Origin: Azospirillum sp. SYSU D00513 | Lineage (GTDB): Bacteria > Pseudomonadota > Alphaproteobacteria > Azospirillales > Azospirillaceae | Assembly: GCF_017356015.1 (NCBI RefSeq) | Contig: NZ_JAFIQV010000008.1 | Coordinates: 62,001-126,000 of the forward strand | Reading direction: 5' to 3' | Length of the DNA stretch: 64,000 nt | Part shown: piece by piece, positions 47,900 to 57,117 of the stretch | Layout of the letters: each line of letters starts with the position of its first letter | Numbering within the stretch: position 1 is the stretch's first letter | Program-made: the position numbers and the translations under genes | Notes under the pieces: generated by a model | Told to the model about the DNA's origin: nothing | Databases searched by the model: none | What the model saw: the letters and a program-made list of their open reading frames with translations, nothing else

Positions 47900-48314
47900 C
47901 TATCTGGACACGCTTCAAGTACCCCTTTGACAGGCGGCCTTGGATTTTTTCCTCCGCGACTGGGTAGAACGAACGCACTTCGTACTGTCCATGTTGGTTC
48001 ATCGTGAGGTCGACCGCGACCAGCAATGGTCCGCCTGCTGCTGGGACGCGAGCTATCAGTTCCACTTTCCCAGGGTTTTTGAAGTCGTCGCCGATGAACT
48101 GCGGTGCAGTGATCACGCTCGCCACGTGGGGCAGGAGGCGTTCGTAATCCTCGGGATGACGGCGCAACACATGCAAGCGGATGGCCGGGATCAGAACGGC
48201 TAGACCCTCGTCCAATTCAAGAGCCAGGGCTGCATTGATGGCCCTGATCGGCATCGGACCGAGAATGAGTGTTTCATGGCCCAGTCTGGGCTTCTTATTC
48301 GACATGGGTTGCAC
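47895..48314 (-). CDS. PBECR3-like protein (phage polyvalent-protein nuclease fold)
   Basis: A 139-residue soluble protein resembling the phage Barnase-EndoU-ColicinE5/D-RelE-like nuclease type 3 domain. The matching core is RHPEDYERLLPHVASV, FIGDDFKNPGKVELIARV and VRSFYPVAEEKIQGR. In known cases this domain is part of phage polyvalent proteins or stands alone in proviral DNA. There is an ATG at 48314 and another three codons inside. The assignment comes from memory of the family pattern. It lies in lower-GC DNA behind tRNA-Met genes. Confidence 0.6.
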   Translation of the reverse strand: MQPMSNKKPRLGHETLILGPMPIRAINAALALELDEGLAVLIPAIRLHVLRRHPEDYERLLPHVASVITAPQFIGDDFKNPGKVELIARVPAAGGPLLVAVDLTMNQHGQYEVRSFYPVAEEKIQGRLSKGYLKRVQIG

Positions 48315-48382
48315 GCATACCAGTCAGAGCATCGCCGGCCGCAGCCAGCTTTCGGCTCATTTGCTACTGCCCTGGACCAGCC

Positions 48383-49009
48383 TCACGCGCTCCGCCGCAT
48401 GGCCGCCGTCAGCAGTCCTGCACCCATCAGCATCGACCCTCCCGCGCGGTTGAACAGGCGCCGCGCGCCCGGGCGCTGGATGGTGCGGCCGAGGGCGGAG
48501 GCGAGCAGGGCGTAGAGTGTGGCGTTCAGGGTGGCGAGGATCAGGAAGGTCGTTTCCATCACCAGGATCTGGGGCAGGAAGGGCCGGGCGGGGTCCAGGA
48601 ACTGCGGCAGGAAGGCGACGAAGAAGACGATGCTCTTCGGGTTGAGCGCCGTCACGGCGTAGGTGTGCAGGGCCATGCGCAGGGGCGAAATGGCGGGGGC
48701 CGCTTCGTCGGCCGGCTTGTCGGCGACCGGGGCGCGCCACAGCTTGACGCCGAGATAGACCAGGTAGGCGGCTCCGGCCCATTTCAGCGCGGTGAAGAGC
48801 ATTGCGGAGGTCGCCAGCAGGACGCCGAGCCCGAGCATGGAGGCCGTCATGCCCGTGAAGTCGCCGAGCGCCACCCCCACCACCGTGGCGAGGCCGGCGC
48901 GCCGGCCCTGGCTGACCGCGTAGGAGATGACGAGCAGGATCGTCGGGCCCGGGATCGCCAGCAGGACGATGGAGGCGGCGGAAAAGGCGAGCCAGGCTTC
49001 TAAGGACAT
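48383..49009 (-). CDS. LysE/RhtB-family amino-acid exporter
   Basis: A six-segment inner-membrane exporter of 208 residues. The N-terminal IPGPTILLVISYAVSQGRRA is the family signature, and GDFTGMTASMLGLG and NPKSIVFFVAFLPQF follow as conserved blocks. The ATG at 49009 starts just before the first segment; the frame runs another 37 codons upstream but these do not fit. The exported amino acid (threonine, homoserine, lysine or other) is not determinable. No regulator of the ArgP type is next to it. Confidence 0.9.
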   Translation of the reverse strand: MSLEAWLAFSAASIVLLAIPGPTILLVISYAVSQGRRAGLATVVGVALGDFTGMTASMLGLGVLLATSAMLFTALKWAGAAYLVYLGVKLWRAPVADKPADEAAPAISPLRMALHTYAVTALNPKSIVFFVAFLPQFLDPARPFLPQILVMETTFLILATLNATLYALLASALGRTIQRPGARRLFNRAGGSMLMGAGLLTAAMRRSA

Positions 49010-49105
49010 CGGCGTCTTCCAGCGGATCGGGTGCGGGCGCTGCTCCCAAGTGATCCACAGGGCGGCGCGCGATGCAAGCGGCCTCCCGCCCGACAGATGC
49101 TCCGC

Positions 49106-49134
49106 GAGGGACCGGCCCAATTGGCCGGTCCCTC
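49106..49134. terminator. Hairpin between LysE and the GGDEF-EAL gene
   Basis: GAGGGACCGGCC and GGCCGGTCCCTC, a 12-bp perfect stem with loop CAATT. It overlaps the stop of the leftward GGDEF-EAL gene. No T-run. Confidence 0.6.
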
Positions 49135-51616
49135 AGCTCGCCGCCAGCAGGGCGGGGCGCTCCGGCACGGTCGGGGCCGGGCGGCGCGCCGCGACCCAGG
49201 CCCGCAGGTCGGCCAGCGGCATCGGCCGGGCGATGTGGTAGCCCTGCATGATGTCGCATCCCGCGTCCTTCAGGAAGGCGACCTGGTCGGCCGTCTCCAC
49301 CCCCTCCGCGACGACCGAGAGCTGGAGCGTCTTGGCGAGCTTGATCATCTGCCGGATGATCTCCGCGTCGCGGCTGCCGCTCTGCGCGTCCCCCAGGAAG
49401 GAGCGGTCGATCTTGATCGTGTCGATGTCGAGCCGGCGCAGGTAGATCAGGCTGGAATAGCCCGTGCCGAAATCGTCCAGCGCCACGCTGACGCCGAGCG
49501 AGCGCAGGCTGTTCAGGGTGGTGAAGGCGCGCGCGGTGTCGCCGATGACCGCCGTCTCGGTGATCTCCGCCTCCAGCAGGGTGGGGTCGATGCGGTGCCG
49601 GCGGGTCAGGCTGTTGATCAGGCCGGTCAGGTCGCCGCGGTTGACCTGGGCTGCGGCGACGTTGACGGCGACGTGCAGCGGACCGAGCCGCGCGGCGTCC
49701 CAGCCCGCGATGGTCCGGCAGGCCTCCTCCAGTACCCAGGCGCCGAGCGGCTCGATCAGCCCGGTCTCCTCGGCGACGGGGATGAACTCCACCGGCGGGA
49801 TCCAGCCGCGCTCGGGGTGGCGCCAGCGGACCAGCGCCTCCACCCCGCACAGCGCGCCCGTGGCGACGCTCACCTTCGGCTGGTAGACGAGCGACAGCTC
49901 GCCCGCGTCGATGGCCTTGCGCAGGGCGTGCTCCAGCGCCAGCCGCTGCTCGGCCGCCCGCGTCATGGACGGGCTGAAGAAGCGCATGGTGTTCCGCCCC
50001 GCCTGCTTGGCGGCGTACATCGCCGTGTCGGCGTTCTTCAGCAAGGACGCGGCGTCCGTGCCGTCGTCCGGATAGACCGCGATGCCGACCGACCCGCTGA
50101 CATGCAGCGTGTGCCCGTCCAGCAGCATCGGCCGGGACAGCTCCTCCAGGATGCGTTCGGCCCGGTGGGCGGCCTCGTTCGCCGCCTCGCGCGTGCCCGC
50201 CAGCCCCTCGGCCAGGATCACGAACTCGTCGCCGCCCATGCGCGCCACCGTGTCCGACGGGCGGATCGCGCCGCGCAGGCGGCCGGCCACCTCCACCAGC
50301 AGCTCGTCGCCGGTCCGGTGGCCCAGCGTGTCGTTGACCATCTTGAAATGATCGAGGTCGAGGAACAGCATCGCCAGCCCGCGCCCGTCCGCCGCCGCGC
50401 AGTGCAGGGCGTGCGCCGCCCGGTCGGCGAAGAGGGCGCGGTTCGGCAGGCCGGTCAGCGTGTCGTGGTAGGCCAGCCGCTGCACATGCTCGTTCGAGCG
50501 CTCCAGCGCGTCGGTGCGCTCGGCCACGCGCTGTTCCAGCTCCAGCTCGTTCTCGCGCAGCCGCCGGTTCGCGGTGCCCAGCGCCGCCCGCGTGCGGTGC
50601 AGGTGCAGGACCAGTGCCGCGAGCCCGCTCGTGAACAGGACCAGGATGCCCGTGAAGAGGCCCGTCGTCTTGATGAGAAAGCGCGCGCGCTCGTCCACCG
50701 GGGCGAAGATCTCCTCCTGGGACAGGTGGACGGCGACGATCAGCGGGCAATGGGTCATCCGCCGGAAGGCGCCCAGCATCCTGCTCTGGTCGATGGCGCT
50801 GACGATGGGCACCACATCGGCGGCGGGGCGATCCGGATCGAAATAGGGGCGGTCGGCGGGCAGTTCGCGGCCGATCCATTGCCGTCGCAGCGGGTCGACG
50901 CGCTGGGTGTGCAGCATGCGCAGGACTCGGTCGTTCCCGATGATCGACACGCTGCCCTTCTCGCCGATCGGCAGATCCCCGGCCAAGCGGGTGAACAGGA
51001 CCGGGTCGTAGGAGAAGGCGAGGACTCCGGCGAATTCGCCGTCCGGGCCATTGACGCGCCGCGTGAAGGTCAGGGACCAGCGCTGCGGTCCCGGCAGGAA
51101 CTCCGGCTTGGCGATGAAGGTGCGTTCCTCGCGGATGCCCGCCGGCCGGTTGCGGTGGACCCGGAACGGCTCCCAGCCATGCCGGTGCTCGCTCTCCCGC
51201 TCCGGGAGCGTCGAATCGACCAGCAGGCCGGAGGAATCCATGATCGAAACCTCGATCAGCCCATCCTGCGGTATTCCATGGACCAAGCCGGAGAGCCGGC
51301 CCCGCATCGGCATCCTGGCCGCCGTCATCAGCTCCTGGGCCGACAGTTCCCAGGACAGCTCATCCCCCATCTCGACGAGAGCGTGGTTGATCCGCTCCAT
51401 CCGGTCGATGAGACGCGCCTCGAAGGCGCGCACCAGGTCGGCCGCCTGCTGGCGGGACACGGAGTCCGTCGATTCCCGATCGTGCCTTATCTCGTTGAGG
51501 GCGGCCAGCCAGGTGATCGACACGACCAGGATCGTGAAGGCGGCGATCACGAACAGGACGCCCCAAAGCGTCGCACGTCCCTCCGGTACGGGTTCCCCCA
51601 GGGCTTGGTCCTGCAT
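49133..51616 (-). CDS. Membrane-bound GGDEF-EAL cyclic-di-GMP protein with Cache sensor
   Basis: A 827-residue protein with both cyclic-di-GMP synthesis and breakdown domains. Two membrane segments (about 16-40 and 320-345) flank a periplasmic Cache-like sensor ([13 protein letters not shown]). The GGDEF domain (about 385-545) has an intact GGDEF at 461-465; the EAL domain (about 560-805) keeps its signature near 592 (CGVEALVRW), EITETAV and [10 protein letters not shown]. Both sites look functional, so the balance probably depends on the sensed ligand. A coiled region lies before GGDEF. Nothing nearby names the ligand or the target. Confidence 0.93.
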   Translation of the reverse strand: MQDQALGEPVPEGRATLWGVLFVIAAFTILVVSITWLAALNEIRHDRESTDSVSRQQAADLVRAFEARLIDRMERINHALVEMGDELSWELSAQELMTAARMPMRGRLSGLVHGIPQDGLIEVSIMDSSGLLVDSTLPERESEHRHGWEPFRVHRNRPAGIREERTFIAKPEFLPGPQRWSLTFTRRVNGPDGEFAGVLAFSYDPVLFTRLAGDLPIGEKGSVSIIGNDRVLRMLHTQRVDPLRRQWIGRELPADRPYFDPDRPAADVVPIVSAIDQSRMLGAFRRMTHCPLIVAVHLSQEEIFAPVDERARFLIKTTGLFTGILVLFTSGLAALVLHLHRTRAALGTANRRLRENELELEQRVAERTDALERSNEHVQRLAYHDTLTGLPNRALFADRAAHALHCAAADGRGLAMLFLDLDHFKMVNDTLGHRTGDELLVEVAGRLRGAIRPSDTVARMGGDEFVILAEGLAGTREAANEAAHRAERILEELSRPMLLDGHTLHVSGSVGIAVYPDDGTDAASLLKNADTAMYAAKQAGRNTMRFFSPSMTRAAEQRLALEHALRKAIDAGELSLVYQPKVSVATGALCGVEALVRWRHPERGWIPPVEFIPVAEETGLIEPLGAWVLEEACRTIAGWDAARLGPLHVAVNVAAAQVNRGDLTGLINSLTRRHRIDPTLLEAEITETAVIGDTARAFTTLNSLRSLGVSVALDDFGTGYSSLIYLRRLDIDTIKIDRSFLGDAQSGSRDAEIIRQMIKLAKTLQLSVVAEGVETADQVAFLKDAGCDIMQGYHIARPMPLADLRAWVAARRPAPTVPERPALLAAS

Positions 51617-52022
51617 TTTCCCCCCGCCTTTTTATTCGGCCGGACGCGGCACTTTCCGGCTGTGCTTTGAACCTAAGTAGGGGCGGGATCCTTGAGAAAC
51701 TGTAAAGCAACCGTCACGGTTGTGTAATTTTTGGGATGGCGGGGCAGGAACCGTGCAGCAATATGACTTGGGATGCGGGAGGCCCGGCATAGGAAAGGCA
51801 TGCGGCGCCCCGATTTTTCCGTATCGGTGGAACAGGCCGCGCCGTTGCCCCCGGAACACAGGCGCGAAAATTCTGTTGGTACCACTAAGCAATGAGCGAC
51901 GCCCCACGGGGCTAACCCCAGTCGTCTCCGCTCCGGCGGACGGGGCGCCGGGGTCTGAACATCGCGCCGATCCGCATCGGTGGAAAAGACCGGTCGGGTT
52001 CGGCACCAGGATGGAGGTGCCA
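51617..52022. other. 406-base non-coding region with repeated hairpins
   Basis: No gene supported. CCGAT/ATCGG hairpins occur twice, at 51810-51827 and 51967-51980, each followed by TGGAA, and share flanks beyond the stem. A GCCCC-AC-GGGGC hairpin (51901-51912) and further GC-rich inverted segments lie between. The whole may be an RNA leader of the small membrane protein, a small RNA, or a dispersed intergenic repeat. Confidence 0.45.
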
Positions 52023-52160
52023 ATGGCTATCATCACCAACGACTACCCGACGCACCGTTACGAGCCGCGCCGCGAAAGGAAGCGGCCGGAATGGCTGGTG
52101 CTTGCCATGCTCCTGTCGCTTCTGTTCTGGGTGGTGCTCGGGGTGATGATCTTCGGCTGA
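52023..52160 (+). CDS. Small single-span membrane protein, 45 aa
   Basis: A 45-residue protein with a basic N-terminal half (YEPRRERKRPEW) and one membrane helix (about 25-44, LVLAMLLSLLFWVVLGVMIF). GGAGGT is seven bases before the ATG, a strong start signal that decides the reading frame inside a longer open stretch. Positive residues before the helix suggest the N-terminus stays in the cytoplasm. No family recognised. Confidence 0.7.
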   Translation: MAIITNDYPTHRYEPRRERKRPEWLVLAMLLSLLFWVVLGVMIFG

Positions 52161-52262
52161 GGCCGGAAAGGGCCGCCGGGCAACGCACCGCCGGTCCGGC
52201 TGTTGAGCCGTCCGGCGGGCCGGAACCATTCCGGCCCGGCCTGATTCCGGAGAACAGAACCG

Positions 52263-52637
52263 ATGCCGAGATTACCCGCCGGCCTGGCCTTGGCCGTGGC
52301 GTTTCTGACCCTTGCGGCCTGTGCCGGCCTGCGCGAGCCCGCGACGGCGCCGGCCGAGCCGGGTGCGGTGGCCGCCCTCGACCGCTATGCCCCGAACCAG
52401 TGCAACCCGGCCGTCGCCGAGGCGCTCGCCGGCGCACGCATCCCGATCGCGCAGGTGGAGGGTGTCGTCTACGGCCTCTATCGCGATCTCAACCGCGACC
52501 GCATCGTCATGTACGACGCCTGGGTGAAACTGAGGGGTCAGCCGGGCAGCGTCGTCGTCCAGCTCGACGAATATTGCTTCCTGCGGCAGGTCTACACCCG
52601 CGGCGGCGCGCAGTTGCCGGACCCCGCGCGGGGCTGA
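52263..52637 (+). CDS. Small lipoprotein, 124 aa
   Basis: A secreted lipoprotein of 124 residues. A signal peptide ends in the lipobox LAAC (C20). The mature part has two more cysteines (QCNPA and EYCFL) that could form a disulfide. The family is unknown to me. It follows the 45-residue membrane gene by about 100 bases on the same strand and may be co-transcribed with it. Confidence 0.7.
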   Translation: MPRLPAGLALAVAFLTLAACAGLREPATAPAEPGAVAALDRYAPNQCNPAVAEALAGARIPIAQVEGVVYGLYRDLNRDRIVMYDAWVKLRGQPGSVVVQLDEYCFLRQVYTRGGAQLPDPARG

Positions 52638-52762
52638 CTCCCGAGCGGAGGCTTCGGCAGGCTTCCCTCTCCCCGCCACCACTTTCCGCATAGGCCCTGA
52701 TCCGGGGCGCGCGGGGCGCCGTATCCCGTTGCGGAAAACAGCTGGTGTGTCAGGTGTCGTTG

Positions 52763-53131
52763 ATGGAAGCCTCCCCTCACATCCTCATCGCCGAGGATGA
52801 GAGCCTCGTAGCCCTTGCGCTGGCCGCCGTGCTGGAAGACCAGGGATTCCGGGTCACGGTGACGTACAACGGGCGTCAGGCGCTCGAAGCCGACGCGCGG
52901 GACGCTGCGGACATACTGGTGACGGATCTCCGCATGCCGGTGATGGAGGGCGGCGAACTCATCCGGGAAATCCGGCGCAGCCGTCCCGGCCTGCCGGTGG
53001 TCGTGATGACCGCGAACGGCGACCTCCTGCCCCGTGAGGAGCGCGATCGGACGTTCCTCCTGCGCAAGCCGTTCCGGCTGGGCAGCCTGATCGAGATCGT
53101 CCAGTCGATGCGGCTCGGCGTCGCGGCGTGA
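52763..53131 (+). CDS. Single-domain response regulator (CheY-like)
   Basis: A stand-alone receiver of 122 residues. The acidic pair is in LIAEDES, the phospho-acceptor is D55 in ILVTDLRMP, the switch threonine is in VVMTANG and the lysine in LLRKPF. There is no output domain, so it probably passes phosphate on or binds a partner. A GTG-started version six codons longer (52745) is possible. It is followed by a decayed kinase/receiver pair, which may have been its former partners. Confidence 0.87.
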   Translation: MEASPHILIAEDESLVALALAAVLEDQGFRVTVTYNGRQALEADARDAADILVTDLRMPVMEGGELIREIRRSRPGLPVVVMTANGDLLPREERDRTFLLRKPFRLGSLIEIVQSMRLGVAA

Positions 53132-53147
53132 GGCAGGTGCCGCGCCG

Positions 53148-53430
53148 TCAACGTGATACAAAGGTGGGCAAGGCGACCGTGATGGCCTGCTCCAGGGCTT
53201 CCGGGATGAAGGACTTCAGAAGATCGCCGTGGTGGTTTGGTGGTCCATGGCCTCCGCCCTGCGGCGCGTAGTCTTGCCGTTCCGGCCGGTGACGAACACG
53301 ACACGGCAGCCGTCCGCGCGCAGCTGTTCCGCCAGATCAATCCCGTCCATGTCGCCTTTGATGCGAATGTCCAGCAGCGCCAGGGGCGGCCGCTCGGACG
53401 CGGCCGGGGCGAGCGCTTCCTCCGCTGGGC
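53148..53430 (-). pseudogene. Broken response-regulator receiver domain
   Basis: On the minus strand a receiver fragment reads ALLDIRIKGDMDGIDLAEQL then CRVVFVTGR, including a plausible acceptor aspartate. It stops at a TGA (53216-53218). A second frame then continues with LLKSFIPEALEQAITVALP, the usual end of a receiver. The N-terminal half is missing and its start runs into the remains of a kinase on the other strand. Frameshift plus truncation make it a pseudogene. Confidence 0.7.
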
Positions 53431-53708
53431 CGACCGGATGCTCAGGGAAAGGATGGAGGAGCGCAGGGCCGATCTCTCCACGGCGCTGGGCGAACTGCAG
53501 CGCGCCTCAGATCATCACCAGCCTGCCGACCCTGAAGGCACTGCGCTCCACGGATGTTTCCATCCGCGAGGGGCCGAACGACACCTTGCGCCGGATCCGG
53601 AGGCCGCCGGCCTGGGGCTGGTCAAGGCCATCGCGCGCCAGGCCAATGGATCCGTGTCCCTGACGGCCAAGGGGCGGCACGGCGTTCGAGCTGGTCTATC
53701 GGGGATAA
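53400..53708 (+). pseudogene. Fragments of a HisKA_2/HWE-type sensor kinase
   Basis: Three pieces of a histidine kinase lie in different frames. FLRWADRMLRERMEERRADL is the helical region before the histidine. QIITSLPTLKALRS matches the stretch after the conserved HRVKNN, which itself is missing. AAGLGLVKAIARQANGSVSL and FELVYRG are the last ATP-binding motif and C-terminus. The histidine, most of the ATPase domain and several in-between segments are deleted. It is the decayed partner of the receiver remnant on the other strand. Confidence 0.65.
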
Positions 53709-53750
53709 TGAGGCCGGAGCTGGTCGGGCGGGGGCGGAGAGGCCGCTCTC

Positions 53751-54830
53751 CTATTCCGCCGCTGGCACGGGCTCGCCCACCGGTTCGGCGAGCACGGCGC
53801 GGTCGCGACCCCCGTGCTTGGCGGCGTAGAGCGCCTCGTCGGCGCGGGCCAGCGCGAGATCCCGCGCGCCCGGTGCCGCCTGCGGGTCGATGGACAGGAT
53901 GCCGAGGCTGATCGTGAAGCGACGCGGCTCGGCCGCGTCCGGTCCCAGGGGGATGAGGCCGGCGTCCCGGACCGCCTGGACCAGCTTCGCGCCCACCCGT
54001 TCCGTCTCCTCCAGCGCGATGCCCGGCATGAGGAGGAGGAACTCCTCCCCGCCGACGCGGGCGATGATGTCGTGGCCGCGGGTGCTGCCGCGCAGGATAT
54101 CCGCCAGCATCCGGATGACGCGGTCGCCCACGCCGTGGCCATGGGTGTCGTTGATCGCCTTGAAGCGGTCGATGTCGATGGCGACGAGCGCCAGCGGCGT
54201 TCCCTCCCGCGCGCATTTGGCCGCCTCGCGCGCGTACAGCGCCTCGAAGCCCCGGCGGTTCCAGACCTGGGCCAGCGTGCACATCAGCGCGTCGCGCCGG
54301 GCCTCGTCCAGTTCCGCCAGAAGCTGCATCTGCGTCTCGCCGAGGCGCCGGTTCTCCAGCGCCATCTCCGCCAGCCGGGCGAGGTCGCGGATCGCCTGGA
54401 GGTCGGCGGCGGTGAAGGCGCGCGGCTCCACGCCGCTGAGGCACAGGGTGCCGATGCTGTGGCCTTCCGCGTTCTTCAACGGCATGCCGGCGTAGCTGCG
54501 CAGGAAGGGCGGGCCGAGCACCAGCGCGTTGTCGGCGAAGCGGGCGTCCTCGCGCGCGTCCGGGACGACCAGCATCTCCTCGCCCAGGATCGCGTAAGCG
54601 CAGAAGGACAGATCGCGCGGCGTTTCACCAGCGTCGAGGCCGACGCGGGACTTGAACCACTGCCGATTCTCGTCCACCAGCGTGATCAGCGCGAAGGGTT
54701 CGCCCACCATGCGGTGCGCCGAGCGCGTGACGCAGTCCAGCATCTCCTCCGCCGGCGAGGAGAGCAGCAGCATGCGGCGCAGGGACGCAAGCCGCTCGGT
54801 CTCGTTCGTCGGTTTCGGCGCGGCCGGCAT
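53751..54830 (-). CDS. GAF-GGDEF diguanylate cyclase
   Basis: A soluble protein of 359 residues that makes cyclic-di-GMP. The N-terminal GAF domain covers about 15-165 (FALITLVDENRQWFKSRVGL, then DLSFCAYAI), the type often found before GGDEF in Azospirillum. The GGDEF domain follows a short helix; its signature is the active variant GGEEF near 257, with DIDRFKAINDTHGHGVGD before it. I choose the ATG at 54830 because GGAG lies eight bases upstream; a GTG three codons earlier is also possible. No EAL domain. Confidence 0.9.
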   Translation of the reverse strand: MPAAPKPTNETERLASLRRMLLLSSPAEEMLDCVTRSAHRMVGEPFALITLVDENRQWFKSRVGLDAGETPRDLSFCAYAILGEEMLVVPDAREDARFADNALVLGPPFLRSYAGMPLKNAEGHSIGTLCLSGVEPRAFTAADLQAIRDLARLAEMALENRRLGETQMQLLAELDEARRDALMCTLAQVWNRRGFEALYAREAAKCAREGTPLALVAIDIDRFKAINDTHGHGVGDRVIRMLADILRGSTRGHDIIARVGGEEFLLLMPGIALEETERVGAKLVQAVRDAGLIPLGPDAAEPRRFTISLGILSIDPQAAPGARDLALARADEALYAAKHGGRDRAVLAEPVGEPVPAAE

Positions 54831-54948
54831 GGCAAACACTCCTTAATTTCGGGTAAGGGTGCCGCCGCGTCAGATCCTTGTCAATCCGGCCGCGGAGCAT
54901 GCGGTCAGGCGTGCCGGGTGGCTGCCTGATCTGCCCCGGCTCACGCCG

Positions 54949-55932
54949 TCAGGCGCTGGGCGGGACCACGAAGCAGGCCATGCCGAGGCCGGCGAGGCTG
55001 GCGCAGCTGTCGGCGGCGCTCTTCTGCGACAGGCCGGTCAGCCGGGCGCGGTAGAGGGTGCCGTCCTCCGTGCTCACGGGCTGCACGACTCGGCTGGCGC
55101 GGTCGAGCAGGGTGGGCAGGGTGCGCCGCGCGCGGTCGATCACGCGCGAGCCGTCATCGGGCGAACGGAAGGCGCCGAGCTGGATGGTCCATTGCCCGGC
55201 GACCTGCACCGGAGCGGCGGGGACGGGAGCGGGGCGGGCGACGACCGGTCCCGGCGCCACGGAGGGCCTCGGCGGCACATAGGGCGGGGCAACGGCCGGC
55301 GGGGGCAGTTCGGCAACCTGGACCGGTGCCCGCGTGACCGTCTGGGCGGAGGGCGGCTGCACGGCGGAGCGGGGAACCGGGTCCACCGCGGCCACGGCCA
55401 CGATGCCCGTGTCGTAGCCGCCCGGCGCGGGTGCCGCGCCGTTCAGGCGCGGACCGACGGAGGCGAGATAGCGCCGCGTTTCGCCGGGCAGGGTGCGGCG
55501 TCCGGCCAGATAGTCGCCGTAGCAGCCCGGCCCGCAATTGTAGGCGCCCAGGAAACCGGGCGCGCCGAACAGATCGTACATCTCCCGCAGATAGGCCGTG
55601 CCGGCGAGGATGTTGTCGCGCGGATGGAACGGGTCGGGGCCGAGCCCGTGTTTGCGCCGCATCTCGGCATAGGTCCCCGGCATGACCTGCATCAGCCCCA
55701 TGGCGCCCGCGTGGCTGACGATGGGGCGGCCGTTCATCATGGTGCGCCCGCCGCTCTCCTGCCGGATGACCTCGCGGATCCAGTGTTCCGGCATGTTGAA
55801 GCGGGCCGACGCCTCGGCGATGTGCTGGTCGAAGTTGCCGCTGCCCGCGGTCGTCTGCGGAGCATCGCCCGCGCAGGAGGCGACCAGGGCCGAAAGGGCG
55901 ACCGCGCCCAACAGTGATTTCACGCGACGCAC
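54949..55932 (-). CDS. Lytic transglycosylase lipoprotein with SPOR domain
   Basis: An exported cell-wall lyase of about 327 residues. A signal peptide ends in a lipobox (LVASC, C20). The SLT domain (about 33-150) has catalytic E59 in REVIRQESGG followed by GAMGLMQVMPGTY and GAYNCGPG. A long Pro/Val/Ala-rich linker (about 165-240) leads to a C-terminal SPOR domain (about 245-325, QLGAFRSPDDGSRV) that binds denuded septal glycan. GTG at 55932 with AAGG upstream is my choice; the frame is open to 55992. The architecture recalls RlpA/septal transglycosylases. Confidence 0.85.
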   Translation of the reverse strand: MRRVKSLLGAVALSALVASCAGDAPQTTAGSGNFDQHIAEASARFNMPEHWIREVIRQESGGRTMMNGRPIVSHAGAMGLMQVMPGTYAEMRRKHGLGPDPFHPRDNILAGTAYLREMYDLFGAPGFLGAYNCGPGCYGDYLAGRRTLPGETRRYLASVGPRLNGAAPAPGGYDTGIVAVAAVDPVPRSAVQPPSAQTVTRAPVQVAELPPPAVAPPYVPPRPSVAPGPVVARPAPVPAAPVQVAGQWTIQLGAFRSPDDGSRVIDRARRTLPTLLDRASRVVQPVSTEDGTLYRARLTGLSQKSAADSCASLAGLGMACFVVPPSA

Positions 55933-56103
55933 AGTGCTGCCCACCTTCAGCCCCGCCCCTTCATACTTTCGACGGGTCGGACGATTGCACATCCGCGACG
56001 AAGCGTAAACGGCGCGGTCTGTGACTTCTTCCCGCAGGGGCCGGCCCAGGCGCTGATACTTCAGATGCCGGTCTCCGGGCTGGAGGCCAGGAGCGCGGGC
56101 TGG

Positions 56104-57117
56104 TCAGGAGGCGGGTGTGAGCCGGACCGGCATGTCGAGCGCTGCGCCGTTCCGCAGGATGCGCAGCACCATGACCGGGCGTTCGGCCGTGCGGAGCGCG
56201 CTCCGCAACTCCGCCAGGCTGGACACGCGGCGCCCGTTCGCCCTGGTGATGGCGTCGCCCGGCCTTGTCCCGGCCCGTTCGGCGGGCGAACCCGGGACCA
56301 CCTGCCGGATCATCAGGCGCCCGACCCGGTCCGGCACCACTTGGACGCCGAGCTCTGGGCGGGCCGGCGCGACGGCTTCCAGCGCCGTTGGTGCCGGCGC
56401 CATGGGGGTGGAGACGGCTTCCACCACCTCGGCGCGGCCCTGGAGCAGGGCGGCGACCACCGCACGGGCATGGTCGATGGGGATGGCGAAGCCCAGGCTG
56501 CCACCGCCCTGCTGTAGGACGGCGGTGTTGATGCCGACCACGCGCCCGGAACAGTCGAACAGCGGCCCCCCTGAATTGCCGGGATTCAGCGGTGTGGTGG
56601 TTTCCAGCATGTCGTACAGATGTGTACGCGGGCCGGTGATGACCTCCCGCCCGAAACCGTTGACGACGCCCTGCGCCAGCGCGAGGCCGCGGCCGAAGGG
56701 ATTGCCGAGGGCAAAGACCGGGTCGCCGGGGCGCAGATCGCGTGCCGCGGCTTGCGGGGCCGGAACGTTCCCCGTCCCAGGTCCGTGGAGCGATGCCGGA
56801 TCGACCGCCAGCACGGCGATGTCGCGGTCCGACGCGCGCGCCACGATTCGGGCGGCGCCGGTTGCGCCGCTGGCAAAGGTCACCTCGTGGACGGTGCCGG
56901 CGGCGACGACATGGTCGTTCGTGACAATAGTGCCACGGGCGTCCCAGACGATCCCGGTGCCGTGCGCCGGTCCGGCCGGGGTGCTGATGGTGATCCTCAC
57001 GGCGGCGGCCTGCCCGTCCGGCCGGGTGGCTGGACAATCGCCGGCCCTGGCGGGGGCGGGCGCCAGCAGCACCAGGATGGGAACGAGGCAGCAGGAGAGA
57101 AGGGCGGGCTTTCCCAT
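56104..57117 (-). CDS. Periplasmic trypsin-like serine protease with PDZ domain (HtrA/DegP-like)
   Basis: A secreted protease of 337 residues. The signal peptide (about 1-25) starts at the ATG at 57117; the frame continues 64 codons upstream without fitting. The catalytic triad is H69 (TNDHVV), D99 (SDRDIAVLAV) and S182 (NPGNSGGPL). One C-terminal PDZ domain (about 245-335) carries GDAITRANGRRV. A single PDZ makes it DegS/HtrA-like rather than two-PDZ DegP. There is no transmembrane anchor other than the signal peptide. It stands alone. Confidence 0.9.
   Translation of the reverse strand: MGKPALLSCCLVPILVLLAPAPARAGDCPATRPDGQAAAVRITISTPAGPAHGTGIVWDARGTIVTNDHVVAAGTVHEVTFASGATGAARIVARASDRDIAVLAVDPASLHGPGTGNVPAPQAAARDLRPGDPVFALGNPFGRGLALAQGVVNGFGREVITGPRTHLYDMLETTTPLNPGNSGGPLFDCSGRVVGINTAVLQQGGGSLGFAIPIDHARAVVAALLQGRAEVVEAVSTPMAPAPTALEAVAPARPELGVQVVPDRVGRLMIRQVVPGSPAERAGTRPGDAITRANGRRVSSLAELRSALRTAERPVMVLRILRNGAALDMPVRLTPAS

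Noticed and set aside
49031..51670. 879-codon plus-strand frame opposite the GGDEF-EAL gene
   Set aside because: Mirror frame of a GC-rich gene; the minus-strand gene has complete domains and active-site motifs.
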